Assembly (NCBI GenBank): GCA_021827225.1
Contig: JAKAXG010000016.1
Location: 1-17,507, forward strand
Reading direction: 5' to 3'
From: Actinomycetes bacterium
Lineage (GTDB): Bacteria > Actinomycetota > Acidimicrobiia > Acidimicrobiales > Palsa-688
Length of the DNA: 17,507 nt
This document shows, piece after piece, positions 1 to 8,061 of this stretch (the first letter of the stretch is position 1; each line of letters begins with the position of its first letter). Under the pieces are notes generated by a model. That model saw only the letters and a list, made by a program, of their open reading frames with translations, had not been told where the DNA came from and made no database searches. The position numbers and the translations under genes are program-made.

Positions 1-2
1 GG

Positions 3-230
3 GACGACCTGGAGCGGGCGATGACCGGGCTCGACCCGCGCGATCTGGCAATCATCAGGATGCGTTTCGGACTCGATACCGGCGAGTCCATGACGCTCGA
101 CGAGGTGGGGAGCAAGTTCGACCTGACCCGGGAGCGGATACGACAGATTCAGTGCAAGGCTCTGGAACACATGCGGAGGAACTCCGACGTACTGGAGTTG
201 GGGGAATGGATCGCCGAGGACCTCGCGTGA
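3..230 (+). CDS. Sigma-70-like protein, C-terminal region 4 (5' end outside window)
   Basis: The reading frame is open to the left edge, so only about 75 C-terminal residues are visible. They match region 4 of sigma-70 factors: a helix ending LDPRDLAIIRMRFGL, then the helix-turn-helix core MTLDEVGSKF and the recognition helix TRERIRQIQCKAL. In this family the helix-turn-helix contacts the -35 promoter element. An ATG at 21 has a GGAG six bases upstream and could start a 69-residue protein. However, the residues before it (DDLERAMTGL) fit the first helix of region 4, so I favour a longer, truncated gene. Its stop overlaps the start of the downstream helicase gene (GTGA, 227-230), so the two are translationally coupled. 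It may be a dedicated regulator of the defence operon, a host sigma factor gene beside the island, or a structural component that has borrowed the domain. The domain call is strong; the role is inference. Confidence 0.75.
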   Translation, partial: DDLERAMTGLDPRDLAIIRMRFGLDTGESMTLDEVGSKFDLTRERIRQIQCKALEHMRRNSDVLELGEWIAEDLA

Positions 231-3200
231 CGACCCCTTCTCCCGAAGCGATTGTCGGTCCCCGGGACCTGCAGGCCAACTGTGAGGCCTTCGTTCGTTG
301 GCTGGAACACCGTGTACTCGTTGCAGCTCGGGGCGACGAGGACGAAGTCCTCGAAGTGGCTCCATCCGGTCGTTACTGGTTGGCCCGACTCGCCCCGCAA
401 GAAGCGGTGCTCCAACTGGCCTTGGGCGATCGCGGCGAGCGACTCGACCCGTGCGCCACCGGCCTCAGGGTGAAGCCGAGAGGTCCCGCTCCTTGGGACT
501 TCGACGTTCGTGTGGGCGCTCGGTGCTGGATCAGGGCCGAGACCAACAGGTGGGTCAAGAGCGAGCCTGTGGTGTCAACGATCCGCATCCGGATCGACGA
601 CGATGCGCCAGCCTCGATTGTCTTCGGCGCCGACCTCCTGGCCGCTCGCTTGAGGGAGGTCGACCCGGATGCCGACCGGGCCGCGGAGGTCCGAGTCGAC
701 GTGGAACTGGCCGGCGACGGGCGAGCAGAGCTGACCGTGACCATCGTCAACACGTCACCGCAGCCGGGTGCAGGAGGAAGTAGACTCCAGCCGGATCCCA
801 ATCTCTACGAGGTCACTCTGGCGCTCGACGGATTGGAAACCGAGCCTTATCTCCTGGAGTCCATGCCGGACTCGTTCCGATACAACCGGGAGATCGAGGC
901 CTACGGCGTCAATTGCGGGGCCGAGCGCATCGGCGAGACGATCACATCCGTCGATGCTCCCGTGGTCGACCGATGCCGGCCGCGGTACTGGCATGCCCCG
1001 GAATCCGAGCCCGATCTGAGCTTTGCGCACCTGGGGCGCGACCCGATCCCGAGCCTTCGCACCCTGGTCCGCGAGCTGGAGTCGTGGGGCGACGTCAACT
1101 GGGCCGATGAAGCTCTGGTACGGCGCTCGGAGCAGCTGTCGTGGAGTCCGGAAATGCTCGCCGAGGCGAGGGCGGAGGGCGCAAGGTTCGACGAGGAGTT
1201 GGGTCGAATCCGGCAGGGCGTCGAGATCATCGTCGAGAACGACGACCTGCGCCACGCCTTCATGCTGATGAACGAGGCCATGGAGCACTCGGCGAATGGC
1301 CGATACGCGGGATGGCGTCCCTTCCAGATCGGCTTCCTCCTCTGCAACCTGGTCTCACTCACCGATCCCGGGAACGACGCCGACTATGCCGACATCGTGT
1401 GGTTCGCCACGGGCGGCGGAAAGACGGAGACCTACCTGGGCTTGTTGGTCACCGCAGCCCTCTACGATCGGATGCGAGGCAAGTCGAGTGGGATCACGGC
1501 GTGGAGTCGCTTCCCGCTGCGCATGCTGTCGCTACAGCAGACCCAGCGCTTCGCGGACGCCATGGCCGGTGCCGAGCTGGCGCGCAGGCGAGCCGGTCTC
1601 GACGGTGATCCGTTCTCCGTCGGATTCCTGGTCGGCATGGGAGCCACACCCAACTACATAAGACCCGAGCCCGAAGACGGGCAGCCCGACCCCGACGACG
1701 ACGATATGCCGGCCCGGTTCCAGGTTCTGCTCCGCTGCCCGTTCTGCCACTCGAAGGGCCTGACGATGGCCTTCAACCGGCGGTACTGGCGCCTCGAGCA
1801 CCGATGCGGGGGTGACGCATGCCCATGGCCCGAGAGGTCTCTGCCGTTCTACGTGGTGGACGAAGAGATCTACCGCTTCCTGCCGACGGTGGTCGTCGGG
1901 ACCCTCGACAAGGCGGCTTCCATCTCCCTGAATGCAGCGATGCGTGGGTTCGTGGGTCCTCCGCACGGGATTTGCTCCGAAGAAGGTCACGGCTACGCCT
2001 ACGCACCTCGTTCCTCCCGTCCCAATGGCTGTCTGGTACCGGGGTGCAGGGGGAGCAACCGTCCGCTGACGATGGCCCGGGACCTGTTTGCTCCCCGGTT
2101 CCGACTCCAGGACGAACTCCACCTCCTGAGGGACAGCCTCGGTGCCGTTGACGCCCACTACGAGGCCCTGCTCGACGAACTCCAGGAGCAGCTGACCGGT
2201 CACCGACCGAAGGTCCTCGCCTCCTCCGCAACTCTCACCGGCTTCCAGAAGCAGGTGGACGTCATCTACAAGCGGAAGGGACGAGTCTTCCCCCTCCAGG
2301 GTCCGAGCGCCGTGCAGGGCTTCTGGACCTCGGACACCGATGACCTGGCTCGGCGCTTCGTGGCGGTGGCGCCCAGAGGAGTGACCGTGGAATACACGGT
2401 GGACCGGATGGTCACAGTGATGCAGAACGAGGTCCGTCGGCTGATCACCGAGCCGGAGGCGGTCTGCAAGGAAGCCTCCGTGGACTCCCAACTCGTTCCG
2501 CAACTGCTCTCGCTGTACGGCACCGACGTCGTCTACGGGAACTCCCTGCGGGACCTCGACGCCGCCACCCGTTCGCTCGAGACGCAGGTCCCCGTCTATC
2601 CGCCCCCTCTCAATGCCGTCCAGCTCACCGGTAGGACCGACTTCGACACCGTGCGCAAGGCCCTGGAAGAGCTGGACAATCCCCCTGAGGCGTTCGAGGA
2701 CCGGATACACGTGATCGCCGCCTCTTCGATGATGTCCCACGGCGTGGACATAGATCGCCTCAATGCCATGGTCGTGCTCGGCATCCCGCTCACCACAGCC
2801 GAGTTCATCCAGACCACTGCCCGAGTCGGCCGGCGCCATCCGGCGCTGGTCTTCGTGGTTCACAAGATCGCCAGGGAGCGGGACGCCTCCGTCTACAGAT
2901 CCTTCGCAAGCTTCGTCCGCCAGGGTGATCGCTTCGTCGAACCCGTCCCTGTAACCAGGCGCAGCAGGCGGGTGTTACACCGAACAGTGGCGGGGCTCGA
3001 GATGGCCCGGATTCTTGCTCTCCACGAGCCCCGCAGCGGTGTCGCGCTGAGCACAGTCAGGAGCCTCCGGCAGTACTTCAACGACGCTGACGTTGACGAG
3101 ACGAAAGAGCTGGAGGCACTCGTCCGTACGCTGTCGCTCGGCAGTGACCTCGATCAGCCGGCTCGCTCCGATCTCGAGCGGTGGGTGGAAGGGTTCTTCG

Positions 3201-3313
3201 CCAATCTGCTCGACCCTGCCGGCACATTCCGTTTCCCGAGTGATCTCTGCGTCTGGGGGAAACCCATGATCTCCCTACGTGACGTCGAGGAGCAAGCACC
3301 GGTGAGGGACTGA
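227..3313 (+). CDS. drmA: DrmA-like SF2 helicase of a DISARM-type defence system
   Basis: A protein of 1,028 residues with an N-terminal region of about 390 residues and then an SF2 helicase core. Walker A is ATGGGKT (394-400, K399), motif II is DELH (629-632), motif III is SAT (667-669), motif V is SHGVDIDRLN and motif VI is QTTARVGRR (from Q862). A cysteine cluster (CPFC at 504-507, then C527 and C532) between motifs I and II suggests a zinc-binding insertion. TGGGKT with ETYLGL and the TTAEFIQTTARVGR block are typical of DrmA helicases, which act with DrmB in DISARM against incoming phage DNA. Length fits DrmA. I chose GTG at 227 because it overlaps the upstream stop and has a GAGG a few bases upstream. 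A GTG at 152 would run deep into the sigma domain. The next gene starts one base after the stop. Family call is confident; DISARM activity of this locus is inferred. Confidence 0.86.
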   Translation: MTTPSPEAIVGPRDLQANCEAFVRWLEHRVLVAARGDEDEVLEVAPSGRYWLARLAPQEAVLQLALGDRGERLDPCATGLRVKPRGPAPWDFDVRVGARCWIRAETNRWVKSEPVVSTIRIRIDDDAPASIVFGADLLAARLREVDPDADRAAEVRVDVELAGDGRAELTVTIVNTSPQPGAGGSRLQPDPNLYEVTLALDGLETEPYLLESMPDSFRYNREIEAYGVNCGAERIGETITSVDAPVVDRCRPRYWHAPESEPDLSFAHLGRDPIPSLRTLVRELESWGDVNWADEALVRRSEQLSWSPEMLAEARAEGARFDEELGRIRQGVEIIVENDDLRHAFMLMNEAMEHSANGRYAGWRPFQIGFLLCNLVSLTDPGNDADYADIVWFATGGGKTETYLGLLVTAALYDRMRGKSSGITAWSRFPLRMLSLQQTQRFADAMAGAELARRRAGLDGDPFSVGFLVGMGATPNYIRPEPEDGQPDPDDDDMPARFQVLLRCPFCHSKGLTMAFNRRYWRLEHRCGGDACPWPERSLPFYVVDEEIYRFLPTVVVGTLDKAASISLNAAMRGFVGPPHGICSEEGHGYAYAPRSSRPNGCLVPGCRGSNRPLTMARDLFAPRFRLQDELHLLRDSLGAVDAHYEALLDELQEQLTGHRPKVLASSATLTGFQKQVDVIYKRKGRVFPLQGPSAVQGFWTSDTDDLARRFVAVAPRGVTVEYTVDRMVTVMQNEVRRLITEPEAVCKEASVDSQLVPQLLSLYGTDVVYGNSLRDLDAATRSLETQVPVYPPPLNAVQLTGRTDFDTVRKALEELDNPPEAFEDRIHVIAASSMMSHGVDIDRLNAMVVLGIPLTTAEFIQTTARVGRRHPALVFVVHKIARERDASVYRSFASFVRQGDRFVEPVPVTRRSRRVLHRTVAGLEMARILALHEPRSGVALSTVRSLRQYFNDADVDETKELEALVRTLSLGSDLDQPARSDLERWVEGFFANLLDPAGTFRFPSDLCVWGKPMISLRDVEEQAPVRD

Positions 3314-3314
3314 C

Positions 3315-5054
3315 GTGAAGGAGTGGAGGAGCGGATCGCAGATTCTCTTCGGGTTCCTCCCCGAACAGACCGTGGACCTCAAAGGTCGGATCTGGAAGGT
3401 CGCTGAATGGGTCAACGCTCGGCGAGAGAGCGTCGACCCGACTGCGCTGAGGCGAGAACTCAGGCGGCAGGCGGCCCCTTGGGCGATCGCCGGCAAGGAC
3501 GGTCGCTTCGTCGAGAACCTGCATCGAGGGTTCGATGTCGAAGTGCTGTCGTTGAACACCGCCAACGGGGTACGGGTCGAGCCGTTCCCCAACATCTGGT
3601 CGTGCAAGAAGTGCGGCCGCATAGGTCGCGCCCCGACTTCTACCTGCAAGTGCGGCGTGCGGAGTTGGGGCCAGCTCCATTTCGTCGCCTACCACGGCTG
3701 CGGCGCCATACGGGAGCCGTGGATTCGTCCCTGCCCCGATCACAAGGAAGTGCGGGTCCGGTTCCCCGGGACGGCATCGGCAGGAGAAATACGCTTCGAC
3801 TGTCCCGTGTGCTCCCGCGTCATGTCCAAGGGCTTCGGCTTCCCCAAGTGCGAGTGCGGCAGCGGACCCATGCAGCACAACGTCCACAGGGCGGCGTCGG
3901 TGTACACACCGCGAGGAATCGTGCTGGTCAACCCGCCGAGCCCGGAGAAGGTTCAGCAGCTCGAACGAGCGGGCGGGTCCAGCCGGGCGCTCGCATGGGT
4001 GATCGAGGGCTGCGAGACGCGCTGGCCCGACTCGGCCAGCCACACCAGAGCCAGCTTCCTCGAACAACTCAAACTGCAGGGCCTCTCCGCTGCGCTCGCC
4101 GAGAGCCTCGCCGACCAAGCCGAGAAGTCCGGGGAACTCGGTTCGTCAGGCACCGATCTGAGTCCTCTCGAGGGCGCCCAGCGGGAGGAGGCCGAGTCGG
4201 AGGCGGTCACCATCGCACTGGGGTTGGCCGACTCTCGAGCAACTGTGGCTGACCTCGCCAGCGCCACAAATGATTGGACAGAGCTGGGGATTCTGTACCG
4301 AACCGAATACCCACTCGCACTCAGGCGCGCCGGCCTCCATTCCGTGGAGCTCGTCGACAAGTTCCCCGTCATGACCGGCAACTTCGCCTACACCCGGGGG
4401 GACCCCGCCACCGGCGCTAGCAAGCTGGTCCCGTTCCGGAACCCGAGAGGCGGTTACGTCGTCTACGCCGACGTGAGCGAGACCGAATCCTTGTTCGTCC
4501 GCTTGGACCCACGTAAGGTCGCCGACTGGCTCCACCAACGAGGGTTCGCGCTGCCAGCTTGGGATGACGCTGCATCGGCACGAATGGCCATCCTGCGCGC
4601 CGCGCATGTACCGATGCCGGGCGAGAACCCACCGGACCGGCCCACCGCCGGCACCGCTGTTCTGACCCTGATCCACTCCTACTCGCACCGGCTCATCCGG
4701 AGGTCAGCCGTTTTCGCTGGCATCGAACGTTCTTCACTGGCCGAGCTGCTCGTTCCTTCCCATCTCGGCTTCTTCCTCTATGCGGCCGCCCGAGGCGATT
4801 TCGTACTCGGCGGCCTGCAAGCCGTCTTCGAGTCCGAGCTCGACCAACTCCTGACCGATCACGTCGCCGCTGATCATCGATGCCCTCTCGATCCCGGTTG
4901 CTCGGCTGCGGGCGCCGCCTGCATGGCCTGCCTCCACCTCGGCGAGCCGTCGTGCCGGTACTTCAATTCCTACCTGGATCGGACAGTGCTGTTCGGCCCA
5001 GCGGGCTACCTCAGTCCATCTCCCGACTCTCGACCGGTCCGCTCGACCACCTGA
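3315..5054 (+). CDS. drmB: DrmB-like DUF1998 zinc-binding protein
   Basis: A protein of 579 residues. The N-terminal half is cysteine-rich: CKKC at 97-100, a CKCG motif, then CPDH, CPVC and CECG pairs, consistent with several zinc ribbons. The C-terminal part carries DUF1998: LIHSYSHRLI (histidines at 454 and 458) and a terminal cysteine set (C523, C529, C536, C539, C547) followed by an FNSYLDR segment. This is the layout of DrmB, the partner of the DrmA helicase; in DISARM the two form a DNA-loading complex. It starts at GTG, one base after the helicase stop, with a GAGG about seven bases upstream, and is followed after one base by the next gene. Coupling of this kind favours balanced production of the complex. 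DUF1998 is also found fused to helicases in Druantia-type systems, but the separate DrmA neighbour and the size favour DrmB. Confidence 0.86.
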   Translation: MKEWRSGSQILFGFLPEQTVDLKGRIWKVAEWVNARRESVDPTALRRELRRQAAPWAIAGKDGRFVENLHRGFDVEVLSLNTANGVRVEPFPNIWSCKKCGRIGRAPTSTCKCGVRSWGQLHFVAYHGCGAIREPWIRPCPDHKEVRVRFPGTASAGEIRFDCPVCSRVMSKGFGFPKCECGSGPMQHNVHRAASVYTPRGIVLVNPPSPEKVQQLERAGGSSRALAWVIEGCETRWPDSASHTRASFLEQLKLQGLSAALAESLADQAEKSGELGSSGTDLSPLEGAQREEAESEAVTIALGLADSRATVADLASATNDWTELGILYRTEYPLALRRAGLHSVELVDKFPVMTGNFAYTRGDPATGASKLVPFRNPRGGYVVYADVSETESLFVRLDPRKVADWLHQRGFALPAWDDAASARMAILRAAHVPMPGENPPDRPTAGTAVLTLIHSYSHRLIRRSAVFAGIERSSLAELLVPSHLGFFLYAAARGDFVLGGLQAVFESELDQLLTDHVAADHRCPLDPGCSAAGAACMACLHLGEPSCRYFNSYLDRTVLFGPAGYLSPSPDSRPVRSTT

Positions 5055-5055
5055 C

Positions 5056-6660
5056 ATGGCCGAGACCTACCCGCCGATCCTGCCGGAGGACACCCCGAAC
5101 TCGGAGGTGAAGGTCTTCCGGTCTCTTCGAAGGCTCGGACCCGCGTGGCGAGTGTTCCACTCCGTCACCTGGCAGTCGTTGAGAGGACGACGCCCCGGCG
5201 ACGGCGAGGCCGATTTCGTCGTGCTCCATCCCGACCACGGTCTCGTGATCATCGAGGTCAAGGGTGGGGCAATCGAGGTGCTCGACGGTGAGTGGTTCAG
5301 CACCGGCCGCAGCGGAAGGTTCTCGATCAAGAATCCCTTCGAGCAGGCCGTCGCATCGAAACATGCCCTCCGCCGCTTCATCGAGAACCTCGACCCGCCC
5401 CTGCCGCGGGTCCCGGTCGGTCATGTCGTGGCCTTTCCGGATTGCAGCCTCGGGTCCGGCATCGGAACCTACGGTCCTCGTGAGCTGATCTTCGACAAGA
5501 GCGATCTCCTGGAGCCGGAGACAGCCCTCGCACGCGCCCTGGGGCACTGGCAGCAATCGGCCCACTTGACGAGCGATTCCGTCTCCCGACTCACGACGCT
5601 GCTGGCGCCGAGCGCGGTCGTCAGACCCCGATTGAAGGGCGACCTCGACACGTTGGAAGCCGAGTTGATCGAGCTCACCGACCAGCAGATTCGGGCCATG
5701 CGCCACATCCGCCGTCAGCGTCGTGCTGCGGTCTTCGGCGGCCCGGGTACAGGTAAGACCATCCTCGCCCTGGAACGGGCCCGCACCCTTGCCGCCGATG
5801 GATTCGGGACCTTGCTCACCTGCTTCAACGCTCCGCTCGGCAGGTCCCTCGAGCGGACGACCGCAGACCTCGCCGGCGTAACGGCAGGTACGTTTCACTC
5901 TCTGTGCTTCAAGCTGGCATCGAAGGCCGGTCTGAACGTCCCGCCGGACCGCTCGCCGGACTGGTGGGCGCTCGGCGCACCCGAGTTGCTCACGCAAGCA
6001 GCAGGACGCCTCGGTAGGACCTTCGACGCCATCGTCGTCGACGAGGGTCAGGACTTCCCGGACTCGTGGCTCATGGCTCTCGCCATGCTCTTGTCGGAAC
6101 CCGACGACGGTCCCTTCTACGTCTTCGCAGACGATCAGCAGGCCCTCTTCCAGCCCGATTGGGAGCTTGGGATGGACCTCCCCCCGTTCGATCTCGACAT
6201 CAACTGCCGCAACTCGCTGCAAATCGCCGAGAAGGTGGCGGCCGTCTTCGGAGGCGACGTCCTGACACTCGGAGCCGCCGGCCCCCGACCGTCGTGGGTC
6301 CGGTGCGACGGCGACGACCAGGCCGTGGAATCCGTGCAAGACCTGGTTGCCCGCCTCATCCTGGACGAGATGGTCGACCCCTCCCGGATAGTCGTGTTGT
6401 CCGATCAGCGGCAGTTCGTCGACCGCCTCCGTCGGCTCGTGGTTGCGGACTCGGTCTTCGTCGAGTTGGACAGGACCGGCGTGGTCACCGAGACGATTCA
6501 GCGCTTCAAGGGCCTGGAGGCGGATGTCGTCATCTGCGTGCTGCTGGGGGCGGCCACCGAGGACCTTAAGCGGGCCGCCTATGTGGGTTTCAGCAGAGCC
6601 AAGTTGATGCTGATAGCCGTGGGGCGATCCTCGCTCCGCTCGGCCTTGCACTGGGGCTGA
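5056..6660 (+). CDS. NERD nuclease domain fused to UvrD-like SF1 helicase
   Basis: A protein of 534 residues. The N-terminal 130 or so residues form a NERD (nuclease-related) domain with a PD-(D/E)XK core: GEADFVVL (D53) and IIEVKGG (E67, K69), followed by a conserved NPFEQAVASK helix. The rest is a compact UvrD/Rep-type helicase: Walker A GGPGTGKT (228-235, K234), the GTFHSLCF segment, Walker B DEGQD (329-333), the ADDQQALF segment, an INCRNS motif, ETIQRFKGLEAD (Q482) and YVGFSRAK near the end. It is short for a UvrD helicase and appears to lack large 1B/2B insertions. It starts one base after the drmB stop, so it belongs to the same operon. Proteins of this architecture are common in defence islands. 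Here it occupies the position where DISARM normally has the nuclease DrmC, and may supply the cleavage step; that role is inference. Confidence 0.9.
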   Translation: MAETYPPILPEDTPNSEVKVFRSLRRLGPAWRVFHSVTWQSLRGRRPGDGEADFVVLHPDHGLVIIEVKGGAIEVLDGEWFSTGRSGRFSIKNPFEQAVASKHALRRFIENLDPPLPRVPVGHVVAFPDCSLGSGIGTYGPRELIFDKSDLLEPETALARALGHWQQSAHLTSDSVSRLTTLLAPSAVVRPRLKGDLDTLEAELIELTDQQIRAMRHIRRQRRAAVFGGPGTGKTILALERARTLAADGFGTLLTCFNAPLGRSLERTTADLAGVTAGTFHSLCFKLASKAGLNVPPDRSPDWWALGAPELLTQAAGRLGRTFDAIVVDEGQDFPDSWLMALAMLLSEPDDGPFYVFADDQQALFQPDWELGMDLPPFDLDINCRNSLQIAEKVAAVFGGDVLTLGAAGPRPSWVRCDGDDQAVESVQDLVARLILDEMVDPSRIVVLSDQRQFVDRLRRLVVADSVFVELDRTGVVTETIQRFKGLEADVVICVLLGAATEDLKRAAYVGFSRAKLMLIAVGRSSLRSALHWG

Positions 6661-6707
6661 CTCGCGGCGCCACGCCCTCGGAGTGAGGACCACCGTTCCC
6701 CACCTCG

Positions 6708-7601
6708 TCAGTCTTCGGTGTCGTCCTCGATCGGCGCGAGATCGTCCAGCGGCGGCTCCAGATCGACCCCTTCCGGCAGAGCCCCCTCGGGGACCGTCCA
6801 GCTCGGATCGTCGGGCGAGTAACGGTCCTCGGGGGCCACGCCTTCGTTGCGCACGACCACTTCTCGCCGCATCCTCTCCACGAGCTCCGGTAGTGAGATG
6901 GTGTTCGCTGGAGGCTGATTCCGGGGAGGAGCGTCCTCCACATCGAAGAAGCCGACCTGACCGTTGTCCTCGAAGAGCCCGATGTAGACCTTCTCGAACA
7001 GGTCCGGCCGGACGGAGTCGGCACCGGTGCGCCCGGCCCGCTTCCGAAAGGTGAACACCGCATGGGCGAACGAGCTCTGACCGGTGGCCCCGTCCCACGA
7101 TGCGTCGACCGGCAGGAAGAACAGTGCGAACAGGACGGCATAGGGCTGTCGGCGGTGAAGGACGTCGGCCTCGTCGCGCAGCTCCATGTCGTTGCGCTTG
7201 ACGTTGCGCACGTAGCGGCCGAGATGGGCTTCCTTGGTGTTCGTCTTCCCGTGGAAGTCCCTGAACGAGTAGGTCTTTATCGAGACCCCGAGGATGAGCC
7301 CGGCGGCGTCGTCCCACACCCCGACATCGGTCTTCTTGCTGTCGAGCTTGGCGCCCACTGTGAACTCGTGACCGGTGCCGTCCGGCCGAGGCGTGATCCG
7401 GGCCTTCGGGTAGATCGGCCGGAGCCGGTCGGCGACCATCATGGCCAAGCCGGTACTGAGGTTCTGGGCGTAGTTCTTCTTGACGCTGCGGTTGTCGCCG
7501 AAGGCCGGCGGCTTTTTGCCGCCGGGCGACTTGGCTGCCGCCTCGGCCAGTGCGGCCAGCATCGGCGCGCCGTCCTGGTCCGGTGACTCGGCGTCGGGCA
7601 C
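6708..7601 (-). CDS. Possible restriction endonuclease, PD-(D/E)XK-like, unrecognised family
   Basis: A protein of 297 residues if it starts at the GTG at 7601; an ATG at 7562, with AGGAC upstream, would give 284. I cannot name a family. The segment GHEF (E79), KKTDVGVW (D92) and, 15 residues later, GVSIKT (K109) has the spacing of a PD-(D/E)XK nuclease core with serine in place of the usual acid. A long basic and acidic helix region (VRNVKRNDMELRDEADV) and a hydrophobic strand (YAVLFALFFLP) follow. The C-terminal 50 residues are acidic and proline-rich, probably disordered. It is the last gene of the methyltransferase-Vsr operon and starts nine bases after the Vsr stop. The R position of an M-V-R cassette makes a type II restriction enzyme the simplest guess. 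Its stop lies 47 bases from that of the convergent NERD-helicase gene. Gene is likely real; function uncertain. Confidence 0.6.
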   Translation of the reverse strand: MPDAESPDQDGAPMLAALAEAAAKSPGGKKPPAFGDNRSVKKNYAQNLSTGLAMMVADRLRPIYPKARITPRPDGTGHEFTVGAKLDSKKTDVGVWDDAAGLILGVSIKTYSFRDFHGKTNTKEAHLGRYVRNVKRNDMELRDEADVLHRRQPYAVLFALFFLPVDASWDGATGQSSFAHAVFTFRKRAGRTGADSVRPDLFEKVYIGLFEDNGQVGFFDVEDAPPRNQPPANTISLPELVERMRREVVVRNEGVAPEDRYSPDDPSWTVPEGALPEGVDLEPPLDDLAPIEDDTED

Positions 7602-7610
7602 GGCCAGAGG

Positions 7611-8009
7611 CTAGGTCGCCGGTCCGGGCAGGTCGGGTGATGCCCCGATGCGAACCGTCCGGGAGATTCGCTCGGCCGCCTGCTCGGGGTCCTCGTGTTC
7701 CCAGACCCGGAGGACCGTCCAGCCCGCCTCGGCGAGGCGGGCGTCGGTGTCCCGGTCGCGCGCGACGTTGGCGGCCAGCTTCTGCTCCCACCACTCCCGG
7801 TTCGCCTTCGGCGTGGTGGCGTGCAGGGGACAGCTGTGCCAGAAGCATCCGTCCACGTAGACGGCAACACGAGCCCTGGTGAAGACCAGGTCGGCGCGGC
7901 GTCGGCCCCGGAGGGGGGCGATGTCGACCCGGTAGCGCAGACCGAGTCGCCACACCGCCCGGCGCACGGCCAGCTCGGCCCGGGTGTCCCGGCGGGCTTG
8001 GCGCTCCAT
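7611..8009 (-). CDS. vsr: Very short patch repair (Vsr) endonuclease
   Basis: A protein of 132 residues that nicks DNA next to T:G mismatches left by deamination of 5-methylcytosine, protecting sites methylated by its partner methyltransferase. The Vsr core is clear: TRAELAVRRAVWRLGLRYRV with an acidic residue (E12) matching the family's N-terminal catalytic glutamate, RRADLVF (D40, the metal-binding aspartate), VAVYVDGCFWHSCP (H58, with C55 and C60), and NVARDRDTDARLAEAGW followed by VLRVWEHE. Start is ATG at 8009 with a GGAGG about five bases upstream. It is slightly shorter than the E. coli enzyme, mainly at the N-terminus. It lies 52 bases after the methyltransferase stop and nine bases before the putative endonuclease gene. 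Linkage to a cytosine-5 methyltransferase is the usual context for vsr, so the assignment is firm. Confidence 0.94.
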   Translation of the reverse strand: MERQARRDTRAELAVRRAVWRLGLRYRVDIAPLRGRRRADLVFTRARVAVYVDGCFWHSCPLHATTPKANREWWEQKLAANVARDRDTDARLAEAGWTVLRVWEHEDPEQAAERISRTVRIGASPDLPGPAT

Positions 8010-8061
8010 ACGCCTCCGGACCGCCTCCGACGAGGCGGCCGGCCGGTCGGGGCGACGCCGA

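Noticed and set aside
1532..2863. Long open frame on the minus strand inside the DrmA-like gene
   Set aside because: It is antisense to a helicase with all motifs intact, has no recognisable domain, and long antisense frames are expected in GC-rich coding DNA.
5257..5263. GTCAAGG inside the NERD coding region as a further copy of the repeat box
   Set aside because: It encodes the catalytic EVKGG segment and lies far from the other copies, so it is a coincidence of coding sequence.
5011..7953. Very long minus-strand frame spanning the NERD-helicase, nuclease-like and Vsr genes
   Set aside because: It is antisense to the NERD-UvrD gene and out of frame with the two minus-strand genes it overlaps. 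Its translation is low-complexity arginine, glycine and proline with no domain.
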